Source: Candidatus Pseudogracilibacillus intestinigallinarum
Lineage (GTDB): Bacteria > Bacillota > Bacilli > Bacillales > Amphibacillaceae
Length of the DNA: 40,584 nucleotides
Assembly (NCBI GenBank): GCA_019113205.1
Contig: DXHX01000117.1
Coordinates: 1 to 40,584 of the forward strand
Direction: 5' to 3'
Below the pieces are notes generated by a model. It was not told the origin of the DNA and made no database searches. It worked only from the letters and a program-made list of their open reading frames with translations. The translations under genes and the position numbers were made by a program. Shown here one piece after another: positions 31,735-40,422 of the stretch. The first letter of the stretch is position 1; every line of letters starts with the position of its first letter.

Positions 31735-33618
31735 ATGACATATTATGATGCAGGACATTATGATGTTATCGTTGTTGGAGCAGGTCATGCAGGATGTGAA
31801 GCAGCAGTTGCAGCAGCAAAAATGGGCTCAAAAACATTACTTTTAACATTAAATTTAGATATGATTGCTTTTATGCCTTGTAACCCATCATTAGGCGGAC
31901 CGGCAAAAGGTATTGTTATTCGTGAAATTGACGCACTTGGAGGTGTGATGGGGAAGGTTATTGATAAAACACATATTCAAATGCGTATGTTAAATACAGG
32001 AAAAGGACCTGCAGTACGTGCATTACGTGCTCAAGCAGATAAACCTTCATATATCGTTGAAATGAAACGTTTAATTGAAGAACAAGAAAATATTACGCTA
32101 ATGCAAGCGATGGTAGATGATTTAATCATTGAGGACGGAGTATGTAAAGGAGTTGTGACAGAATCAAAAGCAGCTTATTACGGAGATTCCGTCATCATCA
32201 CGACTGGAACATTTATGCGAGGAAAAATATTAATCGGTGATTTAGAGTACGAAAGTGGTCCAAATAACCAACGTGTGACAGTGAAACTTGCTGAAAATCT
32301 CGAAAAATTAGGATTAGATTTAATTCGTTTCAAAACGGGAACACCACCGCGTGTAAATAGTAATACGATTGATTATGATAAAACAGAAATTCAACCAGGG
32401 GATGAGAAGCCACAAGCTTTCTCTTATGAAACGACAGAATATATAACCGATCAAATCCCTTGTTGGTTAACACATACAAGTGAAAGAACACATCAAATTA
32501 TTAATGATAATTTAACATTATCTGCGATGTATTCTGGAATGAAACGTGGTACTGGACCAAGATATTGTCCTTCTATTGAGGATAAGATTGTCCGTTTTCA
32601 TGATAAACCACGCCATCAAATTTTCTTAGAACCAGAAGGAAGAAATACGGATGAAGTATATGTACAAGGTTTATCGACATCTTTACCAGAGTTTATTCAA
32701 CATGAATTATTAAAAACAGTTCCAGGACTTGAAAATGCACAAATGATGCGTTCTGGGTACGCAATTGAATATGATTCTGTCATTCCGACACAATTATGGC
32801 CAACATTAGAAACGAAACAAGTAGATGGATTATTTACTGCAGGACAAATTAATGGTACGTCAGGATATGAAGAGGCTGCAGGACAAGGGATCATCGCTGG
32901 AATTAATGCAGCGTTAAAAGTGCAAGGGAAAGAACCATTTATTCTAGATCGTTCACAAAGTTATATCGGAGTTTTAATCGATGACTTAGTGACAAAAGGA
33001 ACACGTGAACCATATCGTTTATTAACATCACGTGCAGAACATCGTCTACTTTTAAGACATGATAACGCAGATATTCGATTAACTGAATTAGGATATGAAT
33101 TAGGCCTTATCTCTGAAGAACGTTATGCAACATTCCAAGAGAAATTACGTTTAATTGAAGAAGAAAAAATATTTTTACACGGATTTATCGTAAAAGTATC
33201 TGATGATGTACAAAAAGCATTAGAAAATGTACATTCAACACCGTTAAAGGATGCAATTCGTGCATTAGAATTATTAAAACGTCCTGAAGTTACTTTTAAA
33301 ACGATTGAAGAAATAATTGGTGTAAGAAATATTCCTGAGGATGTAAAAGAACAAGTCGAAATCCAAGTGAAATATGAAGGATACATTAAGAAAGCGACAG
33401 AACAAGTAAAACGTATGTTAAAAATGGAAAACAAAAAAATTCCGGAAAATATTGATTATGATGCGATCCATAGCTTGGCATTTGAAGCACGAGAAAAATT
33501 AAAACAGATTCGTCCGATGTCGATTGGGCAAGCATCACGTATTTCTGGAGTAAACCCAGCAGACATTTCGATTTTACTCGTTTATATTGAACAAGGTAAT
33601 GTGAAAAAAACTAGTTAG
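31735..33618 (+). CDS. mnmG: tRNA uridine-5-carboxymethylaminomethyl enzyme MnmG (GidA)
   Basis: MnmG is the FAD-dependent partner of MnmE. The 627-residue protein has the dinucleotide motif [12 protein letters not shown] (about 15-26), the [12 protein letters not shown] region and [12 protein letters not shown] of the FAD fold. A helical C-terminal domain that binds MnmE and tRNA follows. The ATG at 31735 lies seven bases after AAAGGGTGA; the GTG three codons upstream is part of that site. rsmG follows after 21 bases. Confidence 0.97.
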   Translation: MTYYDAGHYDVIVVGAGHAGCEAAVAAAKMGSKTLLLTLNLDMIAFMPCNPSLGGPAKGIVIREIDALGGVMGKVIDKTHIQMRMLNTGKGPAVRALRAQADKPSYIVEMKRLIEEQENITLMQAMVDDLIIEDGVCKGVVTESKAAYYGDSVIITTGTFMRGKILIGDLEYESGPNNQRVTVKLAENLEKLGLDLIRFKTGTPPRVNSNTIDYDKTEIQPGDEKPQAFSYETTEYITDQIPCWLTHTSERTHQIINDNLTLSAMYSGMKRGTGPRYCPSIEDKIVRFHDKPRHQIFLEPEGRNTDEVYVQGLSTSLPEFIQHELLKTVPGLENAQMMRSGYAIEYDSVIPTQLWPTLETKQVDGLFTAGQINGTSGYEEAAGQGIIAGINAALKVQGKEPFILDRSQSYIGVLIDDLVTKGTREPYRLLTSRAEHRLLLRHDNADIRLTELGYELGLISEERYATFQEKLRLIEEEKIFLHGFIVKVSDDVQKALENVHSTPLKDAIRALELLKRPEVTFKTIEEIIGVRNIPEDVKEQVEIQVKYEGYIKKATEQVKRMLKMENKKIPENIDYDAIHSLAFEAREKLKQIRPMSIGQASRISGVNPADISILLVYIEQGNVKKTS

Positions 33619-33639
33619 AGAAATAAAGGAGAATAGAAC

Positions 33640-34356
33640 ATGAACTTAGATACATTTATTACAGCATTACAAGAGCATCAAATTCATTTAAATGAGACAC
33701 AAATAGCGCAGTTTGAAACTTATTTTGAGGAACTTGTTGCTTGGAATGAAAAAGTTAATTTAACAGCTATTACTGAAAAAGAAGAAGTATATGTAAAACA
33801 TTTTTATGATTCTATTTCTCCTAGTTTTTATTTTAATTTTAATGAGATACAAACAATTTGTGATGTTGGGGCAGGGGCTGGTTTCCCTAGTATTCCTATA
33901 AAAATCTGTTTCCCACATTTACATGTTACGATTGTGGATTCATTAAAAAAGCGAATTAATTTTTTAGAACATTTATCGAATACATTAAAATTAGAGAATA
34001 CAACATTTATTCATGCACGTGCGGAAGATTTTGGGCAAAATAAAGACTTCCGTGAATCTTTTGATGTCGTTACGGCAAGAGCAGTGGCACGAATGTCAGT
34101 TCTGTCCGAGCTATGTTTACCATTAACAAAAGTAAATGGCGTATTTTTGGCATTAAAAGGTGCTAGTGCGGCGAATGAGTTAGCAGAAGGAAAAAAAGCT
34201 ATTAAAGTACTCGGTGGGGAAGTAGTAAAAATGGATACATTTTCATTGCCAGTAGAAGATAGTGAGCGAACAATTTATACGATTAAAAAAGTGAAAAAAA
34301 CTCATAAAAAGTATCCACGTAAGGCAGGTACACCTGCAAAAAGTCCAATTTCTTAG
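33640..34356 (+). CDS. rsmG: 16S rRNA (guanine-527 N7)-methyltransferase RsmG
   Basis: RsmG methylates G527 of 16S rRNA; its loss gives low-level streptomycin resistance in several bacteria. The 238-residue protein has the SAM-binding stretch [18 protein letters not shown] and the later [10 protein letters not shown] motif. AAAGGAG precedes the ATG. It closes the mnmE-mnmG-rsmG unit, and a terminator follows. Confidence 0.97.
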   Translation: MNLDTFITALQEHQIHLNETQIAQFETYFEELVAWNEKVNLTAITEKEEVYVKHFYDSISPSFYFNFNEIQTICDVGAGAGFPSIPIKICFPHLHVTIVDSLKKRINFLEHLSNTLKLENTTFIHARAEDFGQNKDFRESFDVVTARAVARMSVLSELCLPLTKVNGVFLALKGASAANELAEGKKAIKVLGGEVVKMDTFSLPVEDSERTIYTIKKVKKTHKKYPRKAGTPAKSPIS

Positions 34357-34396
34357 AAAATAGGAAGAAACAATACTTTTTCATACTTTTTTATGA

Positions 34397-34427
34397 TAAA
34401 CTTAACTATATAAGGTTAAGTTTTTTC
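34397..34427 (+). terminator. terminator after rsmG
   Basis: The stem AACTTAAC / GTTAAGTT (34399-34406 with 34415-34422) runs into TTTTTTC. Confidence 0.75.
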
Positions 34428-34475
34428 TTACTTTATGAAAATAATCGCTTCTTTTTTTTCGGTACAATTTTAAAT

Positions 34476-34491
34476 TGTTCCACGTGAAACA
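34476..34491. other. parS site (rsmG-noc gap)
   Basis: TGTTCCACGTGAAACA matches the Bacillus parS consensus TGTTNCACGTGAAACA at every position. Spo0J would load here and spread. It lies 35 bases upstream of noc. Confidence 0.93.
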
Positions 34492-34525
34492 TTTTTATTA
34501 TTATGGTTAAAAAGGTGATGTTAAT

Positions 34526-35380
34526 ATGTTGCAGTCTTTTAATCGACTTTTTACTAGTGGGAATAAGACAGAAGATAAAATAGTTAATAATCAAGAAGAT
34601 GTCGTTCAGTTAGATGTTGCACAAGTTGTGCCTAATGAATATCAACCTAGAACGTTATTTGACGATGAGAAAATTAAAGAATTAGCTCAAACTCTTCAAA
34701 CGCATGGGATGATCCAACCGATTGTAGTGCGCAAAAAAGATGAAGAAACATACGAGGTAATCGCTGGTGAAAGAAGATTAAGAGCAGCAAAATCATTAGG
34801 CTGGGAAAGAATATCTGCAATTATCCGTAATTTAAGTGATACGGAAACAGCTTCCATCGCTTTGATTGAAAATATTCAGCGTGAAGAATTATCAGTAATT
34901 GAAGAAGCGAAAGCATATGAACAATTGCTTGCAATGCATGAATTAACACAAGAAGCTCTTGCACAACGTTTAGGCAAGAGTCAATCGACCGTTGCGAATC
35001 GTATTCGTTTACTTAGTTTACCTGAACGTGTTCAGGAAGCATTAATGGAGCGCGTGATTACAGAAAGACATGCGAGGGCATTAATGAAATTAAAAGAAGA
35101 AGCATTAATTCTAGTTTATTTTGATCAAGTAATTGAAAACGAGTTAAATGTACGGGAAACAGAAGAATTAGTAAATGCCCATTTTGAAACAGAGGAAGAA
35201 GAAAAACCGAAAAAACGTCGTAAAGCAAAATTTGTTAGTAAAGATATTCGTATTGCGACTAATACGATTAAACAATCGTTAAAAATGATTAAAGATACAG
35301 GAATTGACGTAGAGTCGGAAGAAGAAGAGTTAGATGACTACTATCAAATAACGATACGGGTCAAAAAAGAAAAAAACTAA
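34526..35380 (+). CDS. noc: nucleoid occlusion protein Noc
   Basis: Noc is a ParB-family CTPase that stops division over the chromosome. The 284-residue protein starts MLQSFNRLFTSGNK, an amphipathic helix like the membrane-targeting N-terminus of B. subtilis Noc. It has the ParB CTP-binding GERRLRAAK, a helix-turn-helix region (TQEALAQRLGKSQSTVANR) and a basic C-terminal part. It precedes soj-spo0J as in Bacillus. A second ParB-like gene close by supports Noc rather than Spo0J for this copy. AAGGTGATG precedes the ATG. Confidence 0.94.
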   Translation: MLQSFNRLFTSGNKTEDKIVNNQEDVVQLDVAQVVPNEYQPRTLFDDEKIKELAQTLQTHGMIQPIVVRKKDEETYEVIAGERRLRAAKSLGWERISAIIRNLSDTETASIALIENIQREELSVIEEAKAYEQLLAMHELTQEALAQRLGKSQSTVANRIRLLSLPERVQEALMERVITERHARALMKLKEEALILVYFDQVIENELNVRETEELVNAHFETEEEEKPKKRRKAKFVSKDIRIATNTIKQSLKMIKDTGIDVESEEEELDDYYQITIRVKKEKN

Positions 35381-35406
35381 AATGCTTGCAATAGGTAGGT
35401 GCCATC

Positions 35407-36180
35407 ATGGGTAAAATTATAGCAGTGACAAACCAAAAGGGTGGAGTTGGAAAAACAACTTCAACAGTGAATCTAGGCGCAAGTTTAGCACTTTTAGGGC
35501 AAAAAGTGCTTTTAGTTGATATAGATCCACAAGGTAATGCAACGAGTGGAGTAGGAATTAATAAAGGTGATATGGATCAATGTGTATACAATATTTTAGT
35601 AGATGATATAGATGCTAGAGAAGTTTGTGTACCAACAGACGTCGAAAATCTATCTATTATTCCAGCAACTATACAATTAGCAGGTGCAGAAATAGAATTA
35701 GTATCTGCAATGTCTAGAGAAGTACAACTTAAGAAATCATTAGAAGATTTAAAGAGTGATTATGATTATATATTAATTGATTGTCCTCCATCATTAGGAT
35801 TGTTAACAATTAATGCTTTAACAGCTTCAGATAGCGTTATTATTCCAGTACAATGTGAATATTACGCATTAGAAGGGTTAAGTCAGTTATTAAATACAAT
35901 TCGACTGATTCAAAGGCATTTAAATAAACAGTTAATGATTGAAGGTGTATTATTAACGATGTTAGATGCGAGAACGAATTTAGGTTTACAAGTAATCGAG
36001 GAAGTAAAAATGTATTTCCAAGATAAAGTTTATAAGTCTATCGTTCCGCGTAATGTACGTTTAGGGGAAGCACCGAGTCATGGGAAACCAATTACCGTTT
36101 ATGATCCTAAATCAAAAGGTGCAGAAGTATATCTTGAGTTAGCGAAGGAAGTGATGGAAGTTGGCGAAAAGGTTAGGTAA
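35407..36180 (+). CDS. soj: chromosome-partitioning ATPase Soj (ParA)
   Basis: Soj is a deviant-Walker ATPase that regulates DnaA and, with Spo0J, origin segregation. The 257-residue protein has the P-loop QKGGVGKTTST (10-20), the DIDPQGNAT motif and LIDCPPSLG. TAGGTAGGTG precedes the ATG. Its end overlaps spo0J by 20 bases. Confidence 0.97.
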   Translation: MGKIIAVTNQKGGVGKTTSTVNLGASLALLGQKVLLVDIDPQGNATSGVGINKGDMDQCVYNILVDDIDAREVCVPTDVENLSIIPATIQLAGAEIELVSAMSREVQLKKSLEDLKSDYDYILIDCPPSLGLLTINALTASDSVIIPVQCEYYALEGLSQLLNTIRLIQRHLNKQLMIEGVLLTMLDARTNLGLQVIEEVKMYFQDKVYKSIVPRNVRLGEAPSHGKPITVYDPKSKGAEVYLELAKEVMEVGEKVR

Positions 36181-36997
36181 AGGTTTAGGTGCCTTATTTA
36201 ATGAAGTAGAGTCAACAGAGGATCATGTGGTTGAAATGGTTGCGTTAAAAGATATGCGTACAAACCCTTATCAGCCAAGAAAAACTTTCGATACAGATGC
36301 GATTGAAGAATTAAAAGTATCGATTTTGGAGTACGGAATCATTCAACCTTTAATTGTACGACAAAGTATTAAAGGATATGAAATAGTCGCAGGAGAAAGA
36401 CGTTTTCGTGCTGCAAAAGAGGCTGGTTTGACGGAAGTTCCAGCTATTGTGAAAGAGTACGATGATAAAAAAATGATGGAAATCGCCTTGTTAGAAAACT
36501 TACAACGCGAGGACTTAACAGTCATTGAAGAAGCAGAAGCATATAAAAACTTAATGGATGAATTAGGACTAACTCAAGAACAATTATCACAGAAATTAGG
36601 GAAAAGTCGTTCACATATTGCAAATGTTATGCGATTATTATCGTTACCTGAAGATATAATCCTGAATATTAGCAATGGAGAGCTATCAATGGGTCATGGA
36701 CGAGCTTTACTAGGTTTAAAAAATAAAGAACAACTTTATCCATTAGTAGACAAAATATTAACGAATAATTTAAACGTCCGTCAAGTTGAAATGATGATTA
36801 CAGAATTAAATGAGGCGAAGAAAAAAGAGAAACAAAAGAAAAAATCTGATCCATTTTTAGAGTCACAAGCAACGAAATTACGCGATGTATTAGGGACGAA
36901 CGTAAAAATACAGAAAAATAAACATAAAGGTAAAATAGAAATTGAATTTTATAATGATGATGATTTAGAAAGATTAATCATGTTGTTACAAAAATAA
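36161..36997 (+). CDS. spo0J: chromosome-partitioning protein Spo0J (ParB)
   Basis: Spo0J is a CTP-dependent clamp that loads at parS and recruits SMC. The 278-residue protein has the ParB N-terminal signature MAKRLGKGLGALF, GERRFRAAK for CTP binding, the helix-turn-helix LTQEQLSQKLGKSRSHIANVMR, and a C-terminal dimerisation domain. The TTG start lies inside soj, behind GGAAGTGATGGAAG. Two parS sites flank the noc-soj-spo0J block. Confidence 0.97.
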   Translation: MAKRLGKGLGALFNEVESTEDHVVEMVALKDMRTNPYQPRKTFDTDAIEELKVSILEYGIIQPLIVRQSIKGYEIVAGERRFRAAKEAGLTEVPAIVKEYDDKKMMEIALLENLQREDLTVIEEAEAYKNLMDELGLTQEQLSQKLGKSRSHIANVMRLLSLPEDIILNISNGELSMGHGRALLGLKNKEQLYPLVDKILTNNLNVRQVEMMITELNEAKKKEKQKKKSDPFLESQATKLRDVLGTNVKIQKNKHKGKIEIEFYNDDDLERLIMLLQK

Positions 36998-37006
36998 AAT
37001 TCAGTT

Positions 37007-37043
37007 AGACTGACACGGTGAACGAATGTAGTCAGTCTTTTTA
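37007..37043 (+). terminator. terminator after spo0J
   Basis: The stem AGACTGAC / GTCAGTCT (37007-37014 with 37031-37038) is followed by TTTTATTT. Confidence 0.8.
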
Positions 37044-37053
37044 TTTGAAGTAA

Positions 37054-37069
37054 TGTTCCACGTGGAACA
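37054..37069. other. parS site (spo0J-DUF554 gap)
   Basis: TGTTCCACGTGGAACA is a perfect 16-base palindrome. It differs from the TGTTTCACGTGAAACA form only at the two symmetric variable positions. It overlaps an upstream ATG (37053) of the next reading frame. Confidence 0.85.
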
Positions 37070-37091
37070 ATTGGGAAGAGTTGATGGTAGA

Positions 37092-37799
37092 ATGGTGTTG
37101 TTTGGTACACTCGTTAACGTATTATGTATCGTTGTCGGGAGTATATTCGGGTTGTTTTTGACGAATATACAAGAGAAATATAAAGAAACTGTCATGCAGG
37201 GGATTGCGTTAGTCGTTATTTTAATAGGCTTGCAAATGGCATTTCAAACCGAATCGATTATTATCGTTCTAATAAGTATGTTAACAGGTGGATTTATAGG
37301 TGAATTTTTAAAGTTAGAAGCTGGTTTGAATAAGTTAGGCTATTTCATTGGAAGCAAATTTAGATCGAAACAAGGTGAAGATAATAATATTGCACAAGCA
37401 TTCGTGACAGCATCTCTCATATTTGCAGTCGGTGCGATGGCGATATTAGGTGCATTAGATAGTGGGATAAGAGGGGACCATGAAGTTCTTATGACAAAAG
37501 GGATGCTTGATGGCTTTACAGCATTCGTTTTAACGACTAGTTTAGGCATTGGTGTTGTTTTTTCAAGTATTCCTGTCTTATTATGGCAAGGAACGATCGC
37601 ATTGCTCGCTACACAAATCGATCGCATTATACCTGAAGCTTTATTTCAAACCTTTATAACGGAATTAACTGCAGTCGGTGGGTTGTTAATCGTAGCAATC
37701 GGTTTAAATATATTAAAAGTAACAAATATACGTGTGACAAACCTTTTACCAGCAATTGTAACGGTAGGTATAGTCATTTGGGTCCAACAATTGTTTTAA
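37092..37799 (+). CDS. DUF554 family membrane protein
   Basis: The 235-residue membrane protein starts MVLFGTLVNVLCIVVGSIFG, the typical DUF554 beginning, and has about six hydrophobic segments with conserved glycines (MLTGGFIGEFLKLE). No function is established; homologues include YdfK and YqgA of B. subtilis. I prefer the ATG at 37092; a start at 37053 would place the parS site in the coding region and add an atypical N-terminus. The ribosome site is weak for either. Confidence 0.82.
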   Translation: MVLFGTLVNVLCIVVGSIFGLFLTNIQEKYKETVMQGIALVVILIGLQMAFQTESIIIVLISMLTGGFIGEFLKLEAGLNKLGYFIGSKFRSKQGEDNNIAQAFVTASLIFAVGAMAILGALDSGIRGDHEVLMTKGMLDGFTAFVLTTSLGIGVVFSSIPVLLWQGTIALLATQIDRIIPEALFQTFITELTAVGGLLIVAIGLNILKVTNIRVTNLLPAIVTVGIVIWVQQLF

Positions 37800-37834
37800 A
37801 AATATAATGAGGAACTAAAAGAGGTGGATGACGT

Positions 37835-38035
37835 ATGAGTGATAAAGAATTTGGTTTAAATGATGTTGTAGAAATGAAAAAACAGCATCCTTGTGGTGAA
37901 AATCGTTGGAAAATTATTCGTATGGGCATGGACATCCGAATTAAATGTTTAGGCTGTGGTCGGAGTATTATGATTCCGAGAGCAGAATTTACTAAAAAAC
38001 TAAAAAAAGTAATTGAAAAAGCAGAATTAGACTAA
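37835..38035 (+). CDS. DUF951 family small protein (YyzM-like)
   Basis: The 66-residue protein has two short Cys/His patches, KKQHPCGENRW and IKCLGCGRSIMI, which suggest a nucleic-acid or metal-binding zinc ribbon. The size and position before ychF match the DUF951 protein YyzM of B. subtilis. The function is unknown. AGAGGTGG precedes the ATG. Confidence 0.88.
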   Translation: MSDKEFGLNDVVEMKKQHPCGENRWKIIRMGMDIRIKCLGCGRSIMIPRAEFTKKLKKVIEKAELD

Positions 38036-38128
38036 CTTTTTGGAAAAAGTCGTAGTTTTGGATAGAAAAACAGGTGGAAAATACAGTTTTTCATGAACAT
38101 GAGGTCAAAAGGTAACATATTTGTGAAG

Positions 38129-38157
38129 TTGTATAAATATTAAATAACGTTTATAAT
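38129..38157 (+). promoter_or_regulatory. ychF promoter
   Basis: TTGTAT (38129-38134), 17 bases, TATAAT (38152-38157), about 50 bases upstream of ychF. Confidence 0.7.
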
Positions 38158-38206
38158 ACATATGATTATGATGTGAACGTTATATAAAAAGAGAGGAAAT
38201 GAAGAA

Positions 38207-39307
38207 ATGTCATTAACAGCAGGAATTGTAGGATTACCGAACGTTGGGAAATCAACATTATTTAATGCAATAACAAAAGCAGGTGCAGAAGCCGCAAACT
38301 ACCCATTCTGTACGATTGATCCAAACGTAGGAATTGTTGAAGTACCGGATGAACGTTTATTGAAGTTAACGGAAGTTGTACAACCGAAAAAGACGATTCC
38401 AACAGCATTTGAATTCACGGATATTGCCGGGATTGTAAAAGGTGCGAACAAAGGGGAAGGGTTAGGAAACCAGTTCCTATCACATATTCGTCAAGTAGAT
38501 GCTATTTGTCAAGTCGTTCGTTGTTTTGAAGATGAGAATATTACACATGTATCAGGTAAAATTGATCCGATCGATGATATTGAAACAATAAATTTAGAGT
38601 TAATTTTAGCTGATTTAGAAACAGTGACGAAACGGTATGAACGTACAGAAAAACTAGCTCGTCAGAAAGAAAAAACAGCTGTACAAGAATTTAATGTGAT
38701 GAAAAAGCTAAAAGAAGCATTAGAAGCTGAACAACCAGCAAGAACGGTTGAATTTTCAGAAGAAGACCAAAAGATTGCGAGTCAATTACATTTATTAACG
38801 GCAAAGCCAATTTTATATGTAGCAAATGTTGGAGAAGACGAGATTGCGGATGTTGCATCGAATGAATATGTAAATAAGGTAAAGGAATTTGCACAAAACG
38901 ATGGAGCTGAAGTAATCGTCGTAAGTGCAAAGATTGAAGAGGAAATTGCTCAATTAGATCAGGAAGAAAAAGAAATGTTTTTAGAGGAATTAGGTATCGA
39001 AGAATCTGGTTTAGACCAATTAATTAAGGCATCATATGATTTATTAGGTTTAGCTACTTACTTTACTGCTGGAGAACAAGAGGTTCGTGCTTGGACATTT
39101 AAAAAGGGAATGAAAGCACCACAATGTGCTGGAATTATCCATACAGACTTTGAGCGTGGGTTTATTCGTGCTGAAACAGTATCATATGATGATTTAATGG
39201 ATGCAGGATCAATGGTACAAGCACGTGAAAACGGGAAAGTGCGATTAGAAGGAAAAGAATATATCGTCCAAGATGGCGATGTTATCCACTTTAGATTTAA
39301 CGTATAA
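38207..39307 (+). CDS. ychF: redox-regulated ATPase YchF
   Basis: YchF is an Obg-family P-loop protein that hydrolyses ATP rather than GTP, binds ribosomes and takes part in oxidative-stress control. The 366-residue protein has GLPNVGKSTLFNAI (8-21), DIAGIVKGANKGEGLGN as G3, the NVGE motif that replaces NKxD, a coiled coil (about 130-200) and a C-terminal TGS domain ending DGDVIHFRFNV. AGAGAGGAAATG precedes the ATG. Confidence 0.97.
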   Translation: MSLTAGIVGLPNVGKSTLFNAITKAGAEAANYPFCTIDPNVGIVEVPDERLLKLTEVVQPKKTIPTAFEFTDIAGIVKGANKGEGLGNQFLSHIRQVDAICQVVRCFEDENITHVSGKIDPIDDIETINLELILADLETVTKRYERTEKLARQKEKTAVQEFNVMKKLKEALEAEQPARTVEFSEEDQKIASQLHLLTAKPILYVANVGEDEIADVASNEYVNKVKEFAQNDGAEVIVVSAKIEEEIAQLDQEEKEMFLEELGIEESGLDQLIKASYDLLGLATYFTAGEQEVRAWTFKKGMKAPQCAGIIHTDFERGFIRAETVSYDDLMDAGSMVQARENGKVRLEGKEYIVQDGDVIHFRFNV

Positions 39308-39318
39308 TGTAATGGGGC

Positions 39319-39347
39319 TTGAAAGTTCTATTTTAAAGTGTTATAAT
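39319..39347 (+). promoter_or_regulatory. rpsF promoter
   Basis: TTGAAA (39319-39324), 17 bases, TATAAT (39342-39347). It begins 12 bases after the ychF stop codon. Confidence 0.8.
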
Positions 39348-39373
39348 TTTTAGATGTGAGTAATTTATTTTAA

Positions 39374-39425
39374 TTGCTCCTTGCTCTATTGTTTCAATAG
39401 GGCCGCATAGACCAAAAGGAGGTGT
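39374..39425 (+). promoter_or_regulatory. rpsF leader hairpin of the S6:S18 autoregulatory type
   Basis: A leader fold pairs CTCCTT (39377-39382) with AAGGAG over the ribosome site, and an inner CTATTG/CAATAG helix is followed by GCCGCATAG. The CCG next to the inner helix is the hallmark of the S6:S18-binding leader found before rpsF in many bacteria. Binding would block translation. Confidence 0.7.
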
Positions 39426-39431
39426 TCAAGA

Positions 39432-39722
39432 ATGAGAAAATACGAAATTATGTATATCATTCGTCCGAACATTGAAGAGGAAGCTCGTAAAGAGGTTGTT
39501 GAGAAGTTCGACAACATTTTAACTTCAAATGGCGCGACGATTGAAAAAACAGAAGAGTTAGGCTCAAAACGTTTAGCGTATGAAATTAACGATTTCCGTG
39601 ATGGATACTACGTATTAATCAACTTCGAAGGAAACGAAGACGCTGTAAACGAGTTTGATCGTCAAGCGAAATTTAGTGAAGATATTATTCGTCACATCGT
39701 AATTCGTGTAGATGAACAATAA
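39432..39722 (+). CDS. rpsF: 30S ribosomal protein S6
   Basis: The 96-residue S6 starts [13 protein letters not shown] and ends HIVIRVDEQ. It binds S18 and 16S rRNA in the platform of the small subunit. GGAGG lies about 8 bases before the ATG. ssb follows after 16 bases. Confidence 0.98.
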   Translation: MRKYEIMYIIRPNIEEEARKEVVEKFDNILTSNGATIEKTEELGSKRLAYEINDFRDGYYVLINFEGNEDAVNEFDRQAKFSEDIIRHIVIRVDEQ

Positions 39723-39738
39723 TTAGGGAGTGATGTTG

Positions 39739-40263
39739 ATGTTGAATCGTGTCGTTATCGTAGGAAGACTAACGAGAGATCCCGATTTACGTTATACACC
39801 GAGTGGAGTAGCTGTTGCAAACTTTACGGTTGCAGCAAATCGTCCGTTTAGAAATCAGCAAGGCGAACAAGAAGCAGATTTTATTAATTGTGTTTCTTGG
39901 CGTAAACAAGCTGAAAACTTGGCGAATTATATGAAAAAAGGTAGTTTAATTGGTGTCGATGGTCGTATACAGACACGCTCATATGAAGGGCAAGATGGTA
40001 AGATGGTTTATGTGACAGAAGTGTTAGCTGAAAACATTCAGTTTTTAGAGCCACGTTCTTCACAGCAACAAAGACCTTCTGGTTATAATCAGAATGACCC
40101 TTATCAACATCAGGCACAAACCCAAAACTATGCTCCACCACAACAGCAGCAGTATCAACAAGGTGCTCAACAACAAGACCATCAAGGTCAACAACCGTCG
40201 AGCAATCCTTTTGAAAGTGATGGACAGCAAATTAATATTTCAGATGATGACTTGCCATTTTAA
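39739..40263 (+). CDS. ssb: single-stranded DNA-binding protein
   Basis: SSB coats single-stranded DNA during replication and repair. The 174-residue protein has the OB-fold (about 1-105, starting [15 protein letters not shown]), a Gln-rich flexible linker and the partner-binding tip ISDDDLPF. I chose the ATG at 39739, eight bases after GGGAG, matching the usual MLNRV start; GTG/ATG codons at 39730 and 39733 are too close to the ribosome site. rpsR, which normally follows, is not found. Confidence 0.97.
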   Translation: MLNRVVIVGRLTRDPDLRYTPSGVAVANFTVAANRPFRNQQGEQEADFINCVSWRKQAENLANYMKKGSLIGVDGRIQTRSYEGQDGKMVYVTEVLAENIQFLEPRSSQQQRPSGYNQNDPYQHQAQTQNYAPPQQQQYQQGAQQQDHQGQQPSSNPFESDGQQINISDDDLPF

Positions 40264-40345
40264 AAAAGTTAGTGTGTAGCTTTTAAATTAATGGCGTTCG
40301 ATCCCAAATAAGGGGATGTATAAATAAGAGTTTATTTATGTGTGT

Positions 40346-40402
40346 AATAAAAAACCGTTTTTATCATTGCTAGTGTGTGGCGATGATAGAAACGGTTTTT
40401 GG
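40346..40402. terminator. bidirectional terminator between ssb and the right-edge gene
   Basis: The stem AAAACCGTTT / AAACGGTTTT (40351-40360 with 40390-40399), with an inner ATCAT/ATGAT helix, has T-runs in both directions. It fits two convergent genes. Confidence 0.8.
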
Positions 40403-40422
40403 TTTATAAAAAGATTTTTTAT

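Noticed and set aside
40094-40279. second plus-strand ORF within and after ssb
   Set aside because: It is a shadow frame of the Gln-rich linker of SSB.
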